Source: JAWWPY01 sp964412845 (GTDB lineage: Bacteria > Actinomycetota > Actinomycetes > Streptosporangiales > Streptosporangiaceae). From it: a DNA stretch of 64,000 nt. The position numbers and the translations under genes were made by a program. Positions 60,776 through 64,000 of the stretch are shown here, piece by piece (positions within the stretch are counted from its first letter, which is position 1; each line of letters begins with the position of its first letter). The notes beneath the pieces are model-generated. The model made no database searches. It saw only the letters and a list, made by a program, of their open reading frames with translations, and was not told the origin of the DNA. The DNA lies in NCBI GenBank assembly GCA_964412845.1, contig CAYPQM010000006.1, forward strand, positions 1 through 64,000, in the 5' to 3' direction.

Positions 60776-63034
60776 GTGCGCTATGTCGTGCTTGGCTGCG
60801 GGGCGATCGGCGGCACCGTGGCCGCAGGGCTGGTGCGCGACGGTCATGACGTGCTGGCCAGCGACGCCGACCCGGCGGTCGTCGCAGCGGTGAACGCGCG
60901 GGGCCTGCGGATCGAAGGACCGGTGGAGAACTTCGCCGTCGCGCTGCGGGCCACTGCGCCCGATGACCTGCCGCCGGTGCTGGACTGCCCGGTCCTGGTC
61001 GCGGTCAAGGCCCAGCACACGGCGGCGGCGGCTGAGGTCCTGGCCGGACGGCTGGCCGGCGGCGGGTACGTGGTCTCCCTGCAGAACGGCCTGAACGCGC
61101 AGACGCTCGCCGAGGCCGTCGGGGCCGAGCACGTCGTCGAGGCGTGCGTCAACTTCGGTGCCGACGTGCTGGAACCTGGCGTGGTACTGCGCGGCAACCG
61201 GGCCACGTTCGTCGTCGGCGAACTGGACGGCAAGCTCACCGACCGGGTCTGCTCGCTCGCGGCCGACCTGGCCGACGCCGAGGTCACCGAGCATGTCCTC
61301 GGTTACCTGTGGGCCAAGGAAGCCTACGGTGCGATGCTGGCCGTCACCGCGGTCAGCGACCTGCCAATCACCGATGTGCTCGGCGACCGCGGCTACCAGC
61401 CGCTGCTGCTTGAGGTCGCCCGGCAGGTACTGGCGCAGGCACCAGTGCCGCCAGTGCCCATCGACGGTTTCGACCCCGCGGACCTGGCCGGCTCGCTCGG
61501 CCGGCTGGTGGAGTTCAACCGGCGCTCGGCCAAGACTCACACGGGGATCTACCGGGATCTGGTGGTCCGCCACCGCCCCACCGAGGTGCCGGCCATCCTC
61601 GGCGGGCTGGACGGCACCCTGCTGCGCCGGATCGTCGAACTGGTGCAGGCCATCGAACGAGGCAGGCGCTCGTGTTCACGGGCGAACCTGGACCTGCTGG
61701 CCGCCTATGAACGGCTCGACCGGCTCGCCGGGCCGCTCAACGCGGTCGCGTCGGTGATCGGCGCGCCGGACCGCGCGCCGGACGGGCCGCTGGCCGGGCG
61801 CCCGGTCGGGGTCAAGGACATCATCGCGGTGGCCGGCATTCCCACCCGCTGCGGCAGCCCGGCGAGCGACCCCGAGCCGGCCGACCGCGACGCGGCCCTG
61901 GTGCGGCGGCTGCGCGCGGCCGGGGCCGAGGTGTTCGCCACCACCCAGTGCCTGGAGTACGCGGCCGGGTTCGCGCATCCGGAGGTCGGCGACACCCGCA
62001 ACCCCCGTGACCCGTCCCGCACGTCCGGCGGGTCATCCGGTGGGTCGGCGGCACTCGTCGCCGCGGGCGTGTGCGATCTGGCCATCGGCACCGATACCGG
62101 AGGATCGGTCCGGATTCCGGCCGCCTACTGCGGCGTTGTCGGCCTCAAGCCGAGCTACGGGCTGCTGCCGGTGGAGGGAATCTTCCCGCTGTCGCCAAGC
62201 TGCGACCATGCGGGCACGCTGACCGCCAACGTGTCCGGCGCCGCGGACCTGCTGGCCGTCCTGGCCGACCCGGCGGCACTGGCCGACCCAGTGCCGCCCG
62301 ACCCAGCACCAGCGGACTCCCGGGCAGCAGACCCAGGGGCGGCGGTGGGGGCACCGGCGGCAGACCCACCGGCGGTGGGGGCACTGGCCGGTGGCAGGTC
62401 CGGCCGGATCAGGCCCGTGACGTTCACCGTCGGTGTACTCGCCGCGCAGCTCACCGACCCGTCGGTGACACCGGAGGTCGGTGACGCGGTCACCGGCGCG
62501 CTGGCCACGCTCGCCGCGGCGGGCTGGCGACTGCGCGAGCTGACCGCACCCTGGCTGGACGATCTGGCCCACTGGGAGGACATGCTCGCCGTGATCGTGG
62601 CCAGGGAAGCCAGCCTGGTCCACCAGGGCCGGGATAGCAGCCGCTACGGCGCGGGGACCAGGGCGCTGCTCATGTTTGGCGAATCGGTCGGCGATGAGCG
62701 GTACGCCCGCGCGCTCCAGGAGCGGGCGCAGCTCACGGCGGAGATCGAAGCCAGCCTGACCGGCGTCGACGTGCTGGCCGGCCCCACCGTCGGCTACCAG
62801 GCGCCGGAACAGGACCCGCCGTTCGGGGTCGGCGACGACTCCGCGGAGGGCCGCTTCACCGGGCCGTACAACCTCACCGGCCACCCGGCGGTCTCGCTGC
62901 CGGTACCTGCCGCTGGCCTTCCGGCCGGCTTGCAGCTCGCCGGGCGACGTGGCCGCGACATGGCCCTGCTCCGGGTCGCGGCGGCCGCGGAGGAACTCAT
63001 CGAGCGCCCCACTGGGCCTGCACCGGGGGCCTGA
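60776..63034 (+). CDS. Ketopantoate-reductase-like domain fused to an amidase-signature domain
   Basis: 752 residues from a GTG at 60776. Residues about 1-300: KPR/ApbA-type with GCGAIGG (7-13), VAVKAQHT, VSLQNGLNA and the WAKEAYGAM Lys region. Residues about 340-745: amidase signature with GVKDIIAVAG (catalytic Lys about 347), TSGGSSGGSAALVAAG (cis-Ser) and GTDTGGSVRIP (nucleophile Ser about 443). A Pro/Ala-rich insert lies at about 500-545. Both parts look intact, and no frame change is seen at the join. Such a fusion would couple an NADPH reduction to an amide hydrolysis. The first half may be only reductase-like. Confidence 0.85.
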   Translation: MRYVVLGCGAIGGTVAAGLVRDGHDVLASDADPAVVAAVNARGLRIEGPVENFAVALRATAPDDLPPVLDCPVLVAVKAQHTAAAAEVLAGRLAGGGYVVSLQNGLNAQTLAEAVGAEHVVEACVNFGADVLEPGVVLRGNRATFVVGELDGKLTDRVCSLAADLADAEVTEHVLGYLWAKEAYGAMLAVTAVSDLPITDVLGDRGYQPLLLEVARQVLAQAPVPPVPIDGFDPADLAGSLGRLVEFNRRSAKTHTGIYRDLVVRHRPTEVPAILGGLDGTLLRRIVELVQAIERGRRSCSRANLDLLAAYERLDRLAGPLNAVASVIGAPDRAPDGPLAGRPVGVKDIIAVAGIPTRCGSPASDPEPADRDAALVRRLRAAGAEVFATTQCLEYAAGFAHPEVGDTRNPRDPSRTSGGSSGGSAALVAAGVCDLAIGTDTGGSVRIPAAYCGVVGLKPSYGLLPVEGIFPLSPSCDHAGTLTANVSGAADLLAVLADPAALADPVPPDPAPADSRAADPGAAVGAPAADPPAVGALAGGRSGRIRPVTFTVGVLAAQLTDPSVTPEVGDAVTGALATLAAAGWRLRELTAPWLDDLAHWEDMLAVIVAREASLVHQGRDSSRYGAGTRALLMFGESVGDERYARALQERAQLTAEIEASLTGVDVLAGPTVGYQAPEQDPPFGVGDDSAEGRFTGPYNLTGHPAVSLPVPAAGLPAGLQLAGRRGRDMALLRVAAAAEELIERPTGPAPGA

Positions 63035-63074
63035 CCACGGCTGCACCGCGGGCCTAGCCAAGGAGGACTGATCC

Positions 63075-64000
63075 ATGCCGCCGACGACGCTGCACCGCAC
63101 ACTCGACCTGGGAGGCCTGGAGGTACCCGTGGTCGAGCTGACCGGCACCGGGAACGGCCCGCGGCTCACCGTCCTGGCCGGGGTGCACGGCTGTGAGTAC
63201 GCGCCGATGGCCGCCGTCCGCCGCTGGGTACGTCGGCTGGCCGAGCGGGATCTGCGCGGCAGCGTTCAAGCCGTGCCGGTGCTGAACCTGCCGGCGTTTA
63301 GCGCCCGCAGCCCGTTCGTGGTTCCCGACGACGGCAAGAACCTCAACCGGTGCTTTCCTGGCGACGCAGCGGGAAGTCTCGCCGAGCGGCTGGCGCACGC
63401 GACCTTCACGCAGCTCATTGCCGGCTGCGACGCCCTGGTTGATGTGCATGCCGGCGACATGGTGGAGGCGCTGGAGCCGTTCGCGCTCTACGACGCGGGC
63501 CCCGCCGAGGCCAGGGCCCGCGAGCTGGCCACGGCGTACGGGCTCCGCTACATCATGCGCCAGGAACCCGGCCCGGATCGCGCGGTCGGCGGCACCACGA
63601 GCGCGGCCGCTGCGGCCGTGGGCATTCCGGCGATCATCGCCGAGGCCGGCGGCTGCGGCCTGGTCGAGCAGGCGGCCGTTGACGCGCACGTCCGCGGGCT
63701 CGACCGGGTGCTCGCGCTGCTCGGCATGACCGAACCCACGGCGCCCGCCCCGGGACCGAGCCCGGACCTACCGCCCGGCCCGGACCCGGACCCGGCGCCG
63801 ACCCAGCTCCGGCGCTTCCTCTGGCTGCGCTGCCACACCGCGGGCTGGTGGGAGCCGGCCGTCCGGCCGGGCGAGGCAGTGGCCGAGGGGCAGCTGCTCG
63901 GGACCGTCAGCAGCATCGACGGGGCTGAGCTGGTGCAGACGATCATCGCTCCAGCGGCAGGTGTTCCGCTGTTCGTGACCAGCTCCCCCGCCGTCGCGGC
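63075..64000 (+). CDS. Succinylglutamate desuccinylase/aspartoacylase family protein (3' end outside window)
   Basis: Starts at the ATG at 63075, AGGAGGA 7 nt upstream, 40 bp after the KPR-amidase stop. The frame is open to the window edge (about 308 residues). M14-type zinc site: VHGCEYAP (His and Glu ligands), NLNRCFPGD, VDVHAGD (His ligand), and a catalytic Glu in IIAEAGG. This family deacylates N-acyl amino acids. Follows the fusion gene in the same transcript, and suits a pathway that removes acyl groups from amines or amino acids. Confidence 0.87.
   Translation, partial: MPPTTLHRTLDLGGLEVPVVELTGTGNGPRLTVLAGVHGCEYAPMAAVRRWVRRLAERDLRGSVQAVPVLNLPAFSARSPFVVPDDGKNLNRCFPGDAAGSLAERLAHATFTQLIAGCDALVDVHAGDMVEALEPFALYDAGPAEARARELATAYGLRYIMRQEPGPDRAVGGTTSAAAAAVGIPAIIAEAGGCGLVEQAAVDAHVRGLDRVLALLGMTEPTAPAPGPSPDLPPGPDPDPAPTQLRRFLWLRCHTAGWWEPAVRPGEAVAEGQLLGTVSSIDGAELVQTIIAPAAGVPLFVTSSPAVA

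Overview
The window is GC-rich, densely coded DNA, with many GTG/TTG starts and 4-base stop/start overlaps. It carries serine/threonine kinase, Lon, MarR, LacI and NarL/LuxR families typical of Actinomycetota. I infer a soil-type, probably filamentous actinobacterium; nothing in the sequence fixes the genus. No rRNA, tRNA, CRISPR array or intact transposon was found. One 100-N assembly gap lies at 36382-36481.

Layout. 1-8.6 kb: 3' part of a membrane Ser/Thr kinase-like protein with an extracellular FN3-like domain and an NFG instead of DFG motif; a YCII protein; a DEAD-box RNA helicase; a PsiE-like membrane protein next to a PPK2 polyphosphate kinase; a secreted polysaccharide deacetylase; and a soluble histidine kinase/NarL regulator pair. 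8.7-22.8 kb: a glycan locus, almost all on the minus strand. Its core is one tightly coupled run (21500 down to 10744): nucleotide-sugar dehydrogenase, ATP-grasp ligase, FAD monooxygenase-like protein, polyprenyl-phosphate sugar transferase, GT4, epimerase, GH18-like protein and a membrane GT2 synthase. An atypical LuxR regulator follows, a further GT4 lies beyond it, and deacetylase genes flank the locus. 23-33 kb: an ABC ATPase/membrane fusion, a DUF234-type ATPase remnant beside a perfect palindrome, a 5-oxoprolinase/hydantoinase, a pRiA4b ORF-3 family protein, an iron-type alcohol dehydrogenase and a GH99-like lipoprotein.

33-46 kb: an ABC-2 permease with an unusual extracellular alpha/beta-hydrolase/ABC-ATPase fusion (interrupted by the gap), an unknown conserved protein, an aromatic amino acid lyase with a changed MIO triad next to a truncated molybdenum hydroxylase gene, an MFS/MarR divergent pair sharing a long palindrome, a CAP-domain protein, Lon and a universal stress protein. 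46-51 kb: Nudix hydrolase, an AT-rich patch, an FhuF-like iron-sulfur protein whose stop appears to be lost, and two divergent paralogous SGNH esterases.

51.3-64 kb: an apparent catabolic locus. A nine-gene minus-strand operon encodes a dipeptide-type ABC transporter (binding lipoprotein, two permeases, two ATPases), a glycosylasparaginase-like Ntn hydrolase, a DppA-type M55 D-aminopeptidase, an SDR and a LacI regulator. Divergent from it are a ketopantoate-reductase/amidase fusion and an M14-type desuccinylase/aspartoacylase that runs off the window. Together they look like import and amide-bond dismantling of an unusual (D-)peptide-like or N-acylated compound.

The strongest candidates for undescribed biology are the hydrolase/ABC fusion exporter (34149-37236), the D-peptide-type locus with its KPR-amidase fusion (51365-64000), and the ATP-grasp plus flavoprotein decorated glycan operon (10744-21500).
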